Below, piece by piece: positions 36,109 through 48,700 of a stretch of DNA of 64,000 nt. Each line of letters starts with the position of its first letter. The first letter of the stretch is position 1. The DNA comes from Gorsachius magnificus (lineage: Eukaryota; Chordata; Aves; Pelecaniformes; Ardeidae): assembly GCA_034008185.1 (NCBI GenBank), contig CM067109.1, forward strand, positions 35,186,885 to 35,250,884, written 5' to 3'. The notes below the pieces were generated by a model. It did not search any database. It had not been told where the DNA came from and was given only the letters and a program-made list of their open reading frames with translations. Both the position numbers and the translations under genes were made by a program.

Positions 36109-36865
36109 TGTCACAACCCAGGGTGGACTCTCCAGGGAGGGGTTGTGATGAATTTGGAATTCCCTCAGGCTAAATTAAGGTGAAACACCACCAAACAATC
36201 AGTTAAACATTTTATTTATAGTAGAAACAACCTGAACTTCAAAGGCATGATACTGGTGGTGCTGTTCCTATTAAAATGTTCACAAAGGTGAGAAAGAGAA
36301 AGAGGAAAGAGAGGAAAATAAGAAAAGGAAAGAGAGAGAGGGATCACCACCCTTGGATCCCATGATGAAGCTCTCAGTCAATGATGCTGATGGTTGGGAT
36401 GATCCTCTGGTGGTGGGGATGCTCAGGACTCCTCATGTCTGTATCTTTTATGGCCCAGCTCACACCCTTTTCACGTCAAACATGCTCCTCCTGGCTTTCT
36501 GTGTACTGCCCCAAGGAGTTGATCTTCTGAGCTGATGAAATTATGGAGGGGGTGGTCATGAGCCCTTTTCTCAAATAAGCTCTGGGGGACCCTTGGCTAT
36601 GTACTAAGTTTTGCTTAGTTTATCAGGACGTAGGACAGTGCATCCCTTGACATGCACGAGGTGTGCTGTGTTAACCAAATCTCTCACATGCACCGTTAGT
36701 ATGAGGAGCTTACCTTGTTTCACTACCTCGCAAGGAAGTCCCATCCCGTTGACACTATGCAGGACTTAGCTTGTCACAGTGCCTTGCAGGCAAAAGCCAG
36801 GCCCAGCCTCTGTAATTTTCTATGGTAACGGGTGTTTGAGATTTAACTATATTCAGTCTCTCACA
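36109..36865 (-). mobile_element. Solo LTR, family D, 757 bp, perfect 5-bp target duplication
   Basis: On its own strand it starts TGTGAGAGACTG (at 36865) and ends GGTTGTGACA (at 36109). ATATC lies directly on both sides (36104-36108 and 36866-36870). Reading in reverse there is a CCATAAAAG TATA-like box (36453-36445), a pyrimidine-rich block (36342-36289) and AATAAA (36216-36211) about 100 bp from the end. No internal retroviral sequence is present. The block of plus-strand purines at 36289-36342 belongs to the LTR and not to a host microsatellite. Confidence 0.87.
36211..36216 (-). promoter_or_regulatory. LTR D poly(A) signal
   Basis: TTTATT on the plus strand is AATAAA on the LTR strand, placed after the pyrimidine-rich block and before the LTR 3' end, the usual position in R. 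Confidence 0.55.
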
Positions 36866-36870
36866 ATATC

Positions 36871-39800
36871 ACCACTTAATGCAAAACAAAAGTAATAAAA
36901 GTCATGCTTATCTCTAGCTATAGCAGTTTTCCTGTGACTACGATAGGACATTTGCTTCCTTCTTTTACCTTTTGATGCAATTGTCAGTGAAATATTTGGG
37001 GTTTTTTTCTTCTAATTTCTTGTTTATTGTAGATCATGATAGTGGCAATGGTTGACTTCTGATAAAACTTAGATGAATCTCAGGTAGACTGACCTGTTAA
37101 GATAATTTGAATTACTTTTTCTATTTAATTTTGTCGTTTTTAAATATGATGATTCCTAAGCCATCTACCAGCAGCACTTTTCACTAAGTAAACCTTGCAG
37201 TTGCGGTGTACTGCTTTGATCAACTTTGTGATTTTTGCTATATATCATTTTTTCAACACAGTTATTACTAAGGAAGATGCAAAGAACTAGCTCAGCTTCA
37301 CCTGTGATAAGGATGTGCCCAGTTATTATTTAATTCTGGGGGAAAAGTAGTGCTGATTAGAAATTTAGATGATTTTGAGCTATATTGAAGAGACATATAC
37401 AATGAGAAGATAAAAATCCGAGTCATTAAACCAGTGCTTCAAATGTAGGAAGTGGACTGATACTAAATTGGCTACAGTCCTAATTTAGCTAAAGACAAAG
37501 ACTCAATAAAGGTGAATTACAATTAGTTAGTGCATGTCATGCATCGCTTAATAATACTACAGTATTATTACTTTACTACTTTGTAAACTGGAACTATATA
37601 AGCATTTCAACAGAGAGACACATGCTTTGTGAGCCTTAGACTAGACATGGTCTCATACAAGATTAGATAATAATAGCTAATATAACTCTTAGACTTAGTA
37701 ACTTTTCTATGAACAACAACATAAATAAGCTAAAAATATGCCAGATACTCAGAAGCCTTCTATGTGTTGTTCACCTTGCTGTTTTGAAATAACATCAGTA
37801 TTAAGCAAGTAATTATTTCATGCTGAAAATAATGTTGAGGCTGTATTACTAAGTCTAATAATACAAAATAATACGCCGACATTAATTCAGCACATTTAAC
37901 CTGTAAATAATATTCTTTGCTACATTGGAGAAATCATCTGAAAGTAGGGTAGAATTTGTGTAGTGGTATAAATGTTACACCTCATGGAAGAGGGATGCAA
38001 ACCTAACTGCAGTGTAAAAAAATCATAAATTATTTGAAATTATCAATAATCAAATTGGTAGGTATAATGTATTAATAAAAAAATCTTAATTACACAGAAA
38101 AAAAACCAAAAACACTTAAAGTTTTGATTGTTTGCCACTATTTGAAGGTTGAGGGTGACTAAAGTGAGGATACTAAGTGTGAAATCCATTGGCCTCTTTT
38201 CTAGGGATCAGCTGGGTGAGGGCAGCAGAGTGCCATATTGACTATTGACCACAGTTTGAATGATATTAAAGCATACAAGTGCTCTGACAAGAAATACTTA
38301 AACAGAATATAAATGCCTTGAATTATTATATGTAATAGTGGAAGAATTCAAAGATTAAATACATGTAAAATAAGTTTGAAACAATTAGGATTGCTTCCCT
38401 GAGCTGGGAAAAAGAGATAACATATTTTGTATTGTGATAGCAGTCTTTTAATTTCTATGCTTTCCTCCACTGAAATTAGACATAAAAAGACTGAAAATTA
38501 ACAGTAAAAAATACTGACAGGAAAGTAACCTTGTTTATGAGAAACTAAATACTGACATGTTTTTATAACCTCAAAGAGACAACTGTTAAAATGAATACAT
38601 CTCACACAATTCTAGGCAAATTTTAATCTTACAGCTGGAATGGAAAGAAGAGCAAAGAACTGAAAAGTCTCCTGTAAAATCTATTTTACATATTTCTATA
38701 CTAACATAACAAGTGAGAATCTCTAAACCATAAGGTAAATAAATGCAAACACATGCACAATCAACATGACATAAACACATACTTCCTAGCTGAAAGAAAA
38801 ACAAACCCTTAGTAAATACATAAAGTTTGCTAGAATGATGACCATAATAATTTACACATCTTTCATATAATTGAAGTAAAAGCCAGATATTTTTATTTTG
38901 GATTTGAGAATATCCCAAACTTCTTGATGACAGCTATACAAAATAGCTTGGCTGTTATAACAAAACATGATCCCATCAAAAAGACATAGGTGGGACACAG
39001 AACAAATTTACAGCCTGACAGGCCTGTGTCCTTCAGGTATTTTTTGCCATGAATGCCAATTTTTTGATAAGCTGAACATTTCAAAAGAACTTTTGGTCTA
39101 GGTAAAGCCATAGAAAATGTTGATTTTAGCTGAGGTAGAAATAATATCTCAAAATAACAAAAAAACCTTGCAAATAGAGTAATGCATTTTCTTCACCAAT
39201 TTAGTGAAGGATCCTGTTAGTACTACTATTGTACCACTTAATATACCTCTTAGCACACAACAATACATGACGTTACCAAGTTATTTAGATGTACAGTTTA
39301 GAAAAGACCAGTCATCAACAGTTTTAACAGTAGTCATACTCTATTCAAACAAGAGGAGAAAAATCATCATTTTTTCAACTCCTCCTCAGACTATAGAACA
39401 GCTGAATTCATCCATAGGTATGGACATACTCTGTGCCTGCGTTAAATGAAGAGGAAAGGATATGCTTTTATGGCAAAGATACTGCTGTACGAAAGAGAAA
39501 CATGACTGAGTCATGCAGGTTTCTGTGGTTACTCTTACTCCCACAAGTAATATACCATCAAATGGATGCAACTGAAGGTTAAAATGTTCATGCTTAAATG
39601 TGACTATAAAATAACAGTTTTTCTGTTCTTACTGCTATTATTACTGGCCATCTGATTGATTTGATTCACTCTTCTGAACTGGTTTTATTCCCTGTCTTAG
39701 CATATGAAACTGTAAACAAACAAACAAAAAATCCCTACACCAAATGCTGAAGAAATTTGATGGTGAATTAAAATTCATGCACCTCATACTTGCAGAGCAG

Positions 39801-40830
39801 ATCTCAGATGCCGGAAGTTAATGATGATCCGCTGCAATGCAGAAATGTTGATCAACACAGTATTTCCATATTCCAAATGATGATTTATGTTAGATTTCTA
39901 CCCTCATTTATGTGCTGTAATAAAACAGATTTTATATTCACTTACACAAATAATGGCAGAATTTTGTGCTGTTTTGTGGGGAGTGGTGGTATTGAGATTT
40001 TTGTCTTAAAAATCTCAGTAACAGTAATTTAGATCTGTGACAAAATAGTGGAAGAATAAATCAAAATTAACCTACAGATGTCAGTACTCTAGACTGACCA
40101 AAAAAAAAGTAGAATATCAGCTTATTTTTGTGCTCACATGTGAGAAACAGATGGGAATTTATCTGTAGAGCACTAAAAGGTTAGAAAATCTGGTCTCTTG
40201 TCAACTATCCAGCAGAAAAAGACAAGTGTAAATGTTCAGACTGAGGGAAGTTGAAGGGTATGCTCTCTCTGTTCTCCTGTTTCATCCATCACTAACCACT
40301 ACTGGAGATAGGATACAGGCACTTGGGTAGACATTTATTCTGACATAGTACAGTCATTCTTATGTTATCAAATCCAGTATTTGTGGTGTTTGTAAATGTC
40401 CTGGAAAAGGACACAGTAATTTGTGGTAAATAATGAATAGTAATGAAATCTGACTGAAGAACGGCAAAAGGCTTTCATCTTACATGTTGAATATATCATA
40501 AAATAGTAGATTAAATGTCTACCTATATAATCCTGACCATATGAGCACTAAGATGGGGTTTAAATTTGCCCTTAAAACTCAGGAAAGTAACTTCAGAATC
40601 ACTGTGATTAGTTCTCTGAAAATAGTGTCTGTCTTTTCCAAGGTAGTCCAAAATGCAGTTATCAATTTATGTTTTATTCTCAGTCCCAGAAAAAGGAAGT
40701 ATATGAATAGTTTTCTATTAGAATGAGAATTAATGTAGTGCTCTAAATAATATATATTATAGTTATTTCTAGACATCTAACTATAAAGAGATCTCATTCT
40801 TCCTCCTGCCTGCCCAAAATGATACAGCAG
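36871..40830. other. AT-rich non-coding DNA
   Basis: No repeat ends or credible coding segments. The minus-strand frame 38586-38918 (110 codons) is cysteine- and aromatic-rich with no domain pattern and reads as a chance frame in AT-rich DNA. A CAAA microsatellite of about 15 bp lies at 39713-39727. Confidence 0.5.
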
Positions 40831-41277
40831 AGAATCATGGAATCATAGAATATCTCAGCTGGAAGGGAACCTGAGAAACAAGTCCAACTTCTGACTCCAC
40901 ACAAGGTAAACTAAAAGTTAAACTATATATCTAAGAGCCTTCTCCAGCTGCTTCTTGAACAGGCTTGGGACCATGACCACTTACCTGGGAAGCTTGTTGT
41001 GGTGCTTGACTATCCTTTTTGGTAAAGAACCTTTTCCTAATATCCAATCTGAACTTCACCTGATGCTATCCCACCTTGTCACAGAACACCAGGGAGGAGA
41101 GATCAGCACCTCCCTCTCATGAGAAAGTTGTAGATAGCAATGACATCACTGCTCAGTCTCCTCTTCCCTAAGCTGAACAAACTTAGTTATCCTCAGCTAC
41201 TCCTCATAAGCCATGCCTTCTAGTCCTTTCACCACCTTTGTTGAGCTCATTTGGACACATTCTAATATTTTTATATC

Positions 41278-43435
41278 CTACGTATATTGTGGAGCCCCAA
41301 ACTGCACATAGCACTCAATGTGAGGCCGCACCAATGCTGAGTATAGTGGGACAATCACTTCTTTTGACTGGTTAACAATACTGTGCTCAATGTACCCTGG
41401 TTTAAGCTTGGCCCATTTGGCCTTCAGAGCACACTGTTGACTCCCATTGAGCTTACCATCAACCAAAATCCAGATACCTTTCTGCAGGGTTGTACTCCCT
41501 GCTCTTGTTCCCTGTCTGTGCTTACATCCAGGATTACACCTTCCAGGTGCAGAATACGGCATTTGTCCTTCTTGGATTTCACAAGGTTGGTGATTTCCCA
41601 GCACTCTAATCTGTAAGGCCTCTCTGCCCTCAAGGGAATCAACGGCTTCTCCTAATATAGTACTGTTGGCAAACTTAGTGTGCACGCAACTCCTGTGTCC
41701 AGGTCATTGATAAAACCATTGAAGAGAACTGGCACTAAAATTGAGCCCTGGGGAACACCACTAGTGGCTGGCTGCCAGCCACATGTTACCCCATTTGTTA
41801 CAACTTTTTGTGCCCAAGTCTTCAGCCAACTGTTCACCCATCGTATGGTTTACATGACATTTTGTCCAGAAAGATACTGTGAGAGACAGTATCAAAAGCT
41901 TTGCTAAAATAAATAAATACCTCCCCCCTCCCCCCCCCCCGCCCCAGTCTTTCCTTTGTCCACTAACCTTGTCAAAGAAGGATATTAAGTTAGTAAGGCA
42001 TGACTTTCCCTTCATCAGCCCATGCTGGCTATGACTGATGACTGCACTGTCTTTCAAGTGCTTTTCAATAACTCCTGGAATAATCTGTTCCATAATTTTA
42101 CCAGGTACCAGAGTGAGACTTGACAGGACTATAATTGCCAGGGACTTCTTTCTTGCACTTCTTGAAAACTGGAATAACATTTGCTAGCTTCCTGTTGACT
42201 GGGACCTCTCCAGATTCCCAAGACCTTTGATAAATAACTGAGAGGTGTCTCACAATCACATTGGCCAATGCTTTCAGGACCCTGGGATGAATTCCATTGG
42301 TCCCCATAGACTTACACACATTCAGTTGCAGTAGCAAATCCCATACAACTTCAAAGTCAGCTGGGATCTTATCAATCATCCAGTCGCAGTCCTCCAACCC
42401 AGGGTTCCAGGGGTCCCAGGGTCCATCATTGTGGTTAAGGACAGAGGCAAAGATGTCTCTATCCTTATTTGTGACTAACCTCATCAAGTAACAGGCCAAT
42501 GGTTTTTTTAGTCCTCCTTTTGCTGTTAACAGTCTTGGAAAAGTCTATTTTGTTATCTGCCACAGTACTGGCCAGCTTGAGCTCCAACTGAGTTGTGGCC
42601 GTATGAATTTTCTCCCTACAGTGGTGAACAGCATCTCTGTAGTCCTCTTGTGTAGCCTGACCTTGCTTCCAAAGTCTATACATTTTTTTTTTCCTTCTGC
42701 CCTATTTGCTTGACCTCAGACACATTGGGATTGCCTGCTCATGTGCTCTTAAGAAATGGCTCTTAAAAAGTGACCAGCTTTTATGGACCACAATACACTT
42801 GAAAGCAAATTCCCAGGGGACCATAATTACTAGTTCCTTGAGCAGCCTAAAGTCTGCTCTTCCAAAATGCATAGTAGTAGGCTTTGCTGACAATTTTTTT
42901 CATATCACCAAAGACTTTAGATTCAAACATTTCATGATCACTGTGGCCAAGACAGCCACCCATCACCACATCACCCGTGAGACCATCCTTATTTACAAAC
43001 AACTGATCTAGGACTCCACCTTTCCTAGTCAGCTCCCGTAGTACCTCTATCAAAAAGTTACCTTCAATGTGCTCCAGGAATTTCCTGGATCTGTTTGTCT
43101 CTGCTGTATGATCATCCCAGTTAACATCTGGGAAGTTGAAGTTTCCTATAAGTACAAGGGCAACAGATCTAGAGATTTCCCTTAATTCCTTACAGAGTAA
43201 TATAGCAGTACTACCAGCCTGGTTGGGTGATCTATAGTAGACTGCTGCAACATCTGCTTTATTAACTTTTCCCCTAATCCTTACCCAGAGGCTCTCAACG
43301 ATGGCATCCTCAACTGCAAGTGCTGTAGAGTCCAACCTCTCCTTTACATACAATGCTATCCCTCTGCCTCACCTGCCCTGCCTATGTCTCCTGAAAAGCC
43401 TATAACAATCCATCACAGCACTCCAGTCACAAGTC
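41278..43435 (-). pseudogene. CR1 ORF2 relic (endonuclease, RT, C-terminal domain)
   Basis: On the reverse strand the order is: endonuclease blocks (MYVKERLDSTALAVEDAIVE, ESLWVRIRGK, LIGNFNFPDVNW, LGHSDHE); linker (YRLWKQGQATQEDYRDAV); RT blocks ([74 protein letters not shown]); and the C-terminal part ([30 protein letters not shown]). Catalytic residues are damaged at two sites. GDFN of the endonuclease reads GNFN (codon 43141-43143), and FADD of the RT reads FANS (41673-41662). There are several frameshifts and an expanded poly-G insertion in the RT palm. Confidence 0.9.
41921..41946. repeat. Poly-C tract inside CR1 RT
   Basis: CTCCCCCCTCCCCCCCCCCC is followed by GCCCC. On the CR1 strand this is a G-run that adds a stretch of glycines just before the YLDFSKAFD region. 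The sister copies at 12535 and 48690 have no such run, so it expanded after insertion. The G-rich strand could form a quadruplex; this is inference. Confidence 0.8.
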
Positions 43436-43760
43436 TTAACACCAAGTCTCACTTATGTCTGAGCACATTTTCTGCCTGGGTGCTCATGACTGTCCTCAGA
43501 CACCAGGAGAAACCTTGGGCACACCTTGCAGCCAGAGATCTGGAAGGCTGCATATTGCCTTGGGAGCTCTCTCTGGGCAGCTGAATCTGTTTCAGTGGGT
43601 GCTAATACCATGGGGGACAGAGAACAAAACTTTCTGTTGGGTAGTCAACATTGTTTAAGCTCCCTATAGGGGCACACTAAAACTGATTGTGTGTTCTTGG
43701 AGGCAGGTGGTCTGGCTGGTGAAGCAGCAGTCCTTCAGTATTCTGGTGTTCAGCAGCTGA
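43436..43760. other. Non-coding spacer between two CR1 copies
   Basis: About 325 bp with moderate GC and no clear frame. It may be the decayed 5' part of the CR1 to its left, but the match is too weak to claim. Confidence 0.4.
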
Positions 43761-44097
43761 TCATTGAATCACAGAAATCACAGAATCATAGAATTGTTTA
43801 GGATGGAAAAGACCTCTAAGTTCATTAAGTCCAACCATTAACCTAACACTGCCATTCCACCACTGAACCATGTCCCTAAACACCTCATCTACACATCTTT
43901 TAAATACCTCCAGAGAGGCTGAGTCAACTGCTTGCCTGGGTAGCCCATTCCAATGCTTGACAACCATTTCTGTGAAGAAATTTTTCCTGATGGCCAATCT
44001 AAACCTCCCCTGGCACAAGTTGTGGCCATTTCCCCTTGTCTATCTCCCTTTACCTGGGAGAAAAGACCAACACCCATCATCTTTTCTGCATCCTCCC
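43761..44097 (-). mobile_element. CR1 3' end fragment, another subfamily
   Basis: It begins TCATTGAATCACAGAAATCA with a CAGAATCATAGAATTG tail, then GATGGAAAAGACCTCTAAG, a different 3' UTR from its neighbours. On the reverse strand the coding part reads [40 protein letters not shown]. The match fades at about 44097. Confidence 0.87.
43800..44097 (-). pseudogene. CR1 ORF2 C-terminal fragment
   Basis: The last conserved block of ORF2 is readable from about 44018 down to about 43860: [35 protein letters not shown]. The frame then runs on without a stop through the former 3' UTR ([15 protein letters not shown]) to 43761. Upstream sequence is frameshifted, so only about 80-90 codons survive and nothing catalytic remains. 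Confidence 0.8.
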
Positions 44098-46908
44098 CAC
44101 ACAGAACCCAAGGGTGGCAAGACCCAGAAACCCCTTTAGACACCCTGCCAGGTACCTCACAAGCCTTATACTCCTCTCAGCACCAGCAACTGCTGCTAGT
44201 GTTGGTCTCCCACAGTTTAGAGTTAAAAGAAGACACCAAAAAGACATCAAGGGGAGAAAACTATAAACTGTCTTCTATTTGAAGAAAGATTAAATAGTTA
44301 CTTTGTAGCTATGAGATTTTGGAATGCAAATCACAATCAAAGGAACTAAGAAACAACAGTGTCACAAATTTTCCAATCTAATAATACTGTAATATCTCTC
44401 ATAAGGCATCAGTAAGAATTAATTACTCCTCATTGGCTTGGGAATATATTTTTAGTGTATTTAGCAAACATTCCACTTTTAATTGCACATTTGTAAAAGG
44501 AATGGGGCCTACTGAGAAGCCGGCCACCATTTTATACCTCTCATATCTTCATTAGTTTGCTTTTATTAAAAAATGGACATTCAATGCAATTCTAATTTTG
44601 TCCTGATATTTAATTCAAATGTTTCCAAACCAAACTGTGAGGAAATAATTGCACCAGTGCCCTTTTGTTTGTTTTTTTAATAAGATAATTTTAGACCAAT
44701 AAACAAGTTATTGCTAGTATTGAAAAAGACATATCTTGCCTAAGAGTTTGATTACTTGTACTGATTAGCACTACAGTTGATTTACTGGCCAAAGCCTGCT
44801 CCAGAGATATTGTTTTCGTGACTATATAAGATCAAGATTTTTGAATAAAACTGGCCAAAATGTGTGCCAAAATGGGGACATCAAAGGGGAGGTAAGTTAG
44901 CTTGTGATGGATCAAAATTAAATGCACTTCACAATGACTGAAAAAAGAAAACACAAAGTTGTGTCAGATTGTGGGGTTTTTTTAAAAAAAAAGTAAAAAT
45001 ACTACCTTAAAATGCTAACATTTGGTAGATTGCTGTTATTCAACAATTCCTTTTCTACCAGATGAACACCCTTTCAATACTTATTTGTCTGGGCCAAAAC
45101 CTGTGATCTACAGCAAGATGCATAGTACTTCTAAACATTACCCTGTAGCACCACAAACTCTCAAGGACAACCAACCAATAAATAAATAAACAAATGGGTT
45201 GTTTCATAGCTCAAGTTTTCCTTTGTTTAAAGCAATTATAGACATAACTGTAATTTTTATTTCCAGTTCTAAAACAAGAAAAATTCTTTCTGTACTGGGT
45301 CTACACTAAACCACTCTTTTATATTACTGTAATTACAAACTGCATGCTGGAACTATACATTACAGCTTTCAAAAAAAGATGCACTGAATAGTACAGTGTG
45401 GGTGGGACACTACAGGGCAGCTTATTGTGAATAAATACTTCTTAAAAGATTAGTGTGTTTGAACATCATGGCTTTCTCTTCAGCAAGTGAGATATTACTG
45501 AACAATGCAATGAGACTCTCTAAAGGAAATACTTGCTAACCAAGTAAAGGACTAAATGAAAAAGAATACTTTGTGTGTAGCAAGACGAGTTAGATAAAAT
45601 AAAGGTATGGGATTTTATGTAAATAACCAAACTGTTAGATAAATCAGTATTGGTTTTGCATCTTCTGCTTTAAGTATAAGGTATTATTCACTATGAGCTA
45701 GTTATTCTTTCTCCTGTGTGCCAGATGTTTGCTAATGAATCTTTTTAATACATACATGTGTTTGATAGAGTACAAATTATTTTCGTTCTGTACTTTTTTG
45801 CTTAAGGGAAACAAGATTTTCTTTAATGTATATGCTGGCTATCCACAGTGATATCATTGTGGGTGAAAGACCAGTATGTATCTTGGTTTGACTCTCTGCA
45901 TTAATTACCATGGAACCAGGATGCTGATAGCTTGGCTGGGAGTACCAAATTTCCCCAAGGCAGACTGTCAACTAATCTGAAAACTTTGGAAGATACTTCA
46001 AGGAAATATGTCACAGGTGACTTCTGCTTGTCAGCAGCTCTCTGGCAGTGCTGGAAGGGCACTGGAGATGCATGATGAAAATCATGCAAGTAATTGTGAT
46101 TACTTCAGCAGAGTCCAAAACAAGGTAACAAAAATAAAACATGCATGAATTCCTCTCCCAGAGAAAGTGTCGAGTCCCGCAACAGCTGAATCCTTGTCAT
46201 ACATGCATGTAACACCTAGGATGTTAGGAGTAGCAGGCCACAGTCACAAAAGTATGTTTTCAAGATACCCTTCTCGGCCTGCTCATTACAGAGATCTCAA
46301 ATGAAAAGTGTCCACCCCATTCCAGGAGAGAAGGAAGAGTGTATAACATGATTTATAAAATTATTCCTAGTTTGGCTATTAGTAAATTATAACCTTTAGA
46401 TGTTGCCCTTATTCTTTTTATATTTAATCACCACCCAGGGACCTTCAGCAGGTCATTCTCCCTTTCTCGTTTAAATCTTAAAGCAAATGGCATACAAAGA
46501 AGGAATACACCAATGTTTCTGCCTCTGTCTGTCCTTCCTTTCATTTTTCTTTAATATAATCATAGTGACATGAGCTTATCAGCAGATATCTTTTATAAAA
46601 AATATAATTTTAGTAATATAATAGAACTTTTGGCTCCTCCTGTCTATATATCAATGCAAGTAGTGCTAGAATTAGACATCATTAAAAATAATTGTGCTGT
46701 AGTCACAGACAAGGTCTCAAGCTGTGTATAAAAGTCTGACAATATTAAGTCTTATTTAATCAAACAAGAAATACCTAACCAGAAAAAATCATTATCTAAG
46801 CATAAGTTGACTAGACAAGTGGCACTGTTTTTAATTTTTCCATTTCTTTTTCCTCTAAAACACCTTAATTTATAATTATTTCAATGCACTTTTGTTTATC
46901 TTGGTTGT
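44098..46908. other. AT-rich non-coding DNA
   Basis: No recognisable gene or repeat end. A short AATA-type microsatellite lies at about 45175-45195. The minus frames at 45777-45971 and 45901-46089 have no family features. Confidence 0.5.
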
Positions 46909-46913
46909 GAAAG

Positions 46914-47467
46914 TGTCGTGGTTTAACCCAGCTGGCAACTAAGCACCACGCAGCCGCTCGCTCACTCCCCCCCCTCCCTCAGTGGGATGGGGGAGAGAAT
47001 CGGGAAGGGGAAAAAAGGTTAGAGCTGAGGGCTGAGATAAAGACAGTTTAATAAGAGAAAATAATAATAATAGTAATAATGAGAATGATAACAAAATATA
47101 CAGAATATACCAAACGAATGATGCACAATGCAATTGCTCACCACCCGCCGACCGATGCCCAGCCCGTCCCGAGCAGCGATCAGTACCCGAGCGAGCGACC
47201 GACCCACCAACCCCCCCGAGCATGACATTATATGGTATGGAATAGCTCTTTGGACAGTTTGGGTCCTAGCTGTGCTGTACTCCCAGCTTGTTATGCACCT
47301 GGCCAAGCAGGAGAAGCTCAAAAAGTCCTTGAGCAGTCTGAGCACTGCTTGGCAACAACTAAAAAAATCAGTATGTTATCAACATTCTTCTAGCACTAAA
47401 TCCAAAGCACAGCACTATGCTAGCTTCTGTGAAGAAAATTAACTCTATCCCAGCCGAAACCAGGACA
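46914..47467 (-). mobile_element. Solo LTR, family A, 554 bp, perfect 5-bp target duplication
   Basis: On the plus strand it reads TGTCGTGGTTTAACCC at the left end and CAGCCGAAACCAGGACA at the right end; on its own strand it starts TGTCCTGG and ends CCACGACA. GAAAG lies directly on both sides (46909-46913 and 47468-47472). An ATTAAA poly(A) signal on the LTR strand is at 47052-47047, next to an AAT-rich stretch. The CRE-like site is mutated to TGACATTA (47223-47230). No coding sequence of a retrovirus is present; the frame at 47019-47345 is inside the LTR and is not a gene. Confidence 0.92.
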
Positions 47468-47472
47468 GAAAG

Positions 47473-48689
47473 GATTAATCTTGAAAATTTTTAATCTCTT
47501 TTGATGGTATTTGTTTCATTCATCTTTTGATATTCTAGTTTTTTAAGCTATAAATCCTCCCACAATGCTCATAGAAAAATGAAACCATTGTGAATATTAG
47601 GAGTTGAATCCAGCTGGCTCCTGGATTCCTTCAAATCCCATTGGCTTAAGAGGACCTGCCCAGTAAAATGTTCCCTCAAAAGTGCTCTGTTGCTTTCAGG
47701 ATTAGTCTTTAGATGTCTCCTTTGGAGCCTTAAAGGACTTTATTCCAACATGATACAGAAGATTTCCCTAGTCTTTATTACAATCCATAGATATAGTTAT
47801 ATATATATATAAAGCTGAGTGGCAATTTGAAGACATGTTCCCAGGTCAGGCTAGCTTATCAAATCCTACTTCTCTCTTGTATCTGCACAATGCCAGAATA
47901 CAACAACTTCCCTGTGCATATGAAAAGGGGAGCTTCTTTAATGTATCTGTCAAAGGTAATTTCAGGCATGCAAATCCTCTTTTCCTGCTATGTGGAATAA
48001 AAATATCTCTAGAGAGCTAGGATAAAATAAATAAATATCATTTCAATATTTTCCTTCACTAAGAAGTGGTAAAAAAAATTTGAGGCTTTAGCTAGAGAAA
48101 CGTTAGAAAGGAAGGGTGGACATGGAATTATGAAACTCATTCATTTATCTGGTAGATACTTTTATGTACAATGTAGTGGTAATATACTTCTGTGTACAAC
48201 TGGGAGCAATTCCTTAAGAATATCTACTCATTTCTTGTAACCAATAGGAAAAGAAGTCAGGCTGTAGTTTGAGGTACCTTGGAAAGGGAAAGGTTAAAGT
48301 GGGAAAATAACTGGTCATTCTGACCTCGGAAGCCTAAAAGTAGACATGGCCATGTTTACTTTGAAGGTTGGTTTGGAAATGCACTGAAGGAAAGAAAAAA
48401 AGCTAATTTGTAGACAAGCAGCCAAAGCAGAGGCCTGTAACATCTCTTAATTGTAAGTGCACAAATCCAAGTAGAAGCAATATTAGCTCACCTTGAACAC
48501 AATAGTGAAACAGTGAAGCAGTGCTTTTTGTAGCACTGTGATAGCACAGCCAAACACAACATACAATGATTATACGTAAGCATGTGAGCAATATGACCAC
48601 CAAAATGGCAAGCAAGTGACAGGAGTGCAAGATAAAATTGTTCTTCACTTTGGGAAGTACAAGGGACTGCAAATTGTTTGGACATCCTG
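47473..48689. other. AT-rich non-coding DNA
   Basis: A short TA microsatellite lies at about 47792-47810. The minus-strand open frame 48403-48828 crosses into the CR1 on its right and is a chance antisense frame. Nothing else is supported. Confidence 0.5.
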
Positions 48690-48700
48690 CCAGAAACACA

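Larger units (their letters stand above)
40831..43435 (-). mobile_element. CR1 retrotransposon, about 2.6 kb, older subfamily
   Basis: The 3' end is at 40831 (AGAATCATGGAATCATAGAAT on the plus strand). ORF2 can be followed in reverse order through C-terminal domain, RT and the second half of the endonuclease up to about 43435, where the ITETWW-type block is still visible as a decayed ISETWC. Beyond that the match fades. 43436-43760 may hold more decayed 5' sequence, but I cannot show it. The subfamily looks the same as the plus-strand copy at 12535. Confidence 0.9.

Noticed and set aside
36289..36342. Independent GA microsatellite
   Set aside because: It is the purine strand of the pyrimidine block inside the family-D LTR, matching the block before AATAAA in family B.
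38586..38918. 110-codon Cys-rich frame, minus strand
   Set aside because: Low-stop chance frame in AT-rich DNA. The cysteines are irregular and no secreted-peptide layout is visible.
47019..47345. 108-codon open frame, minus strand, within an LTR
   Set aside because: It is made of LTR sequence including the AAT tract. The same LTR without this open frame exists elsewhere in the window.
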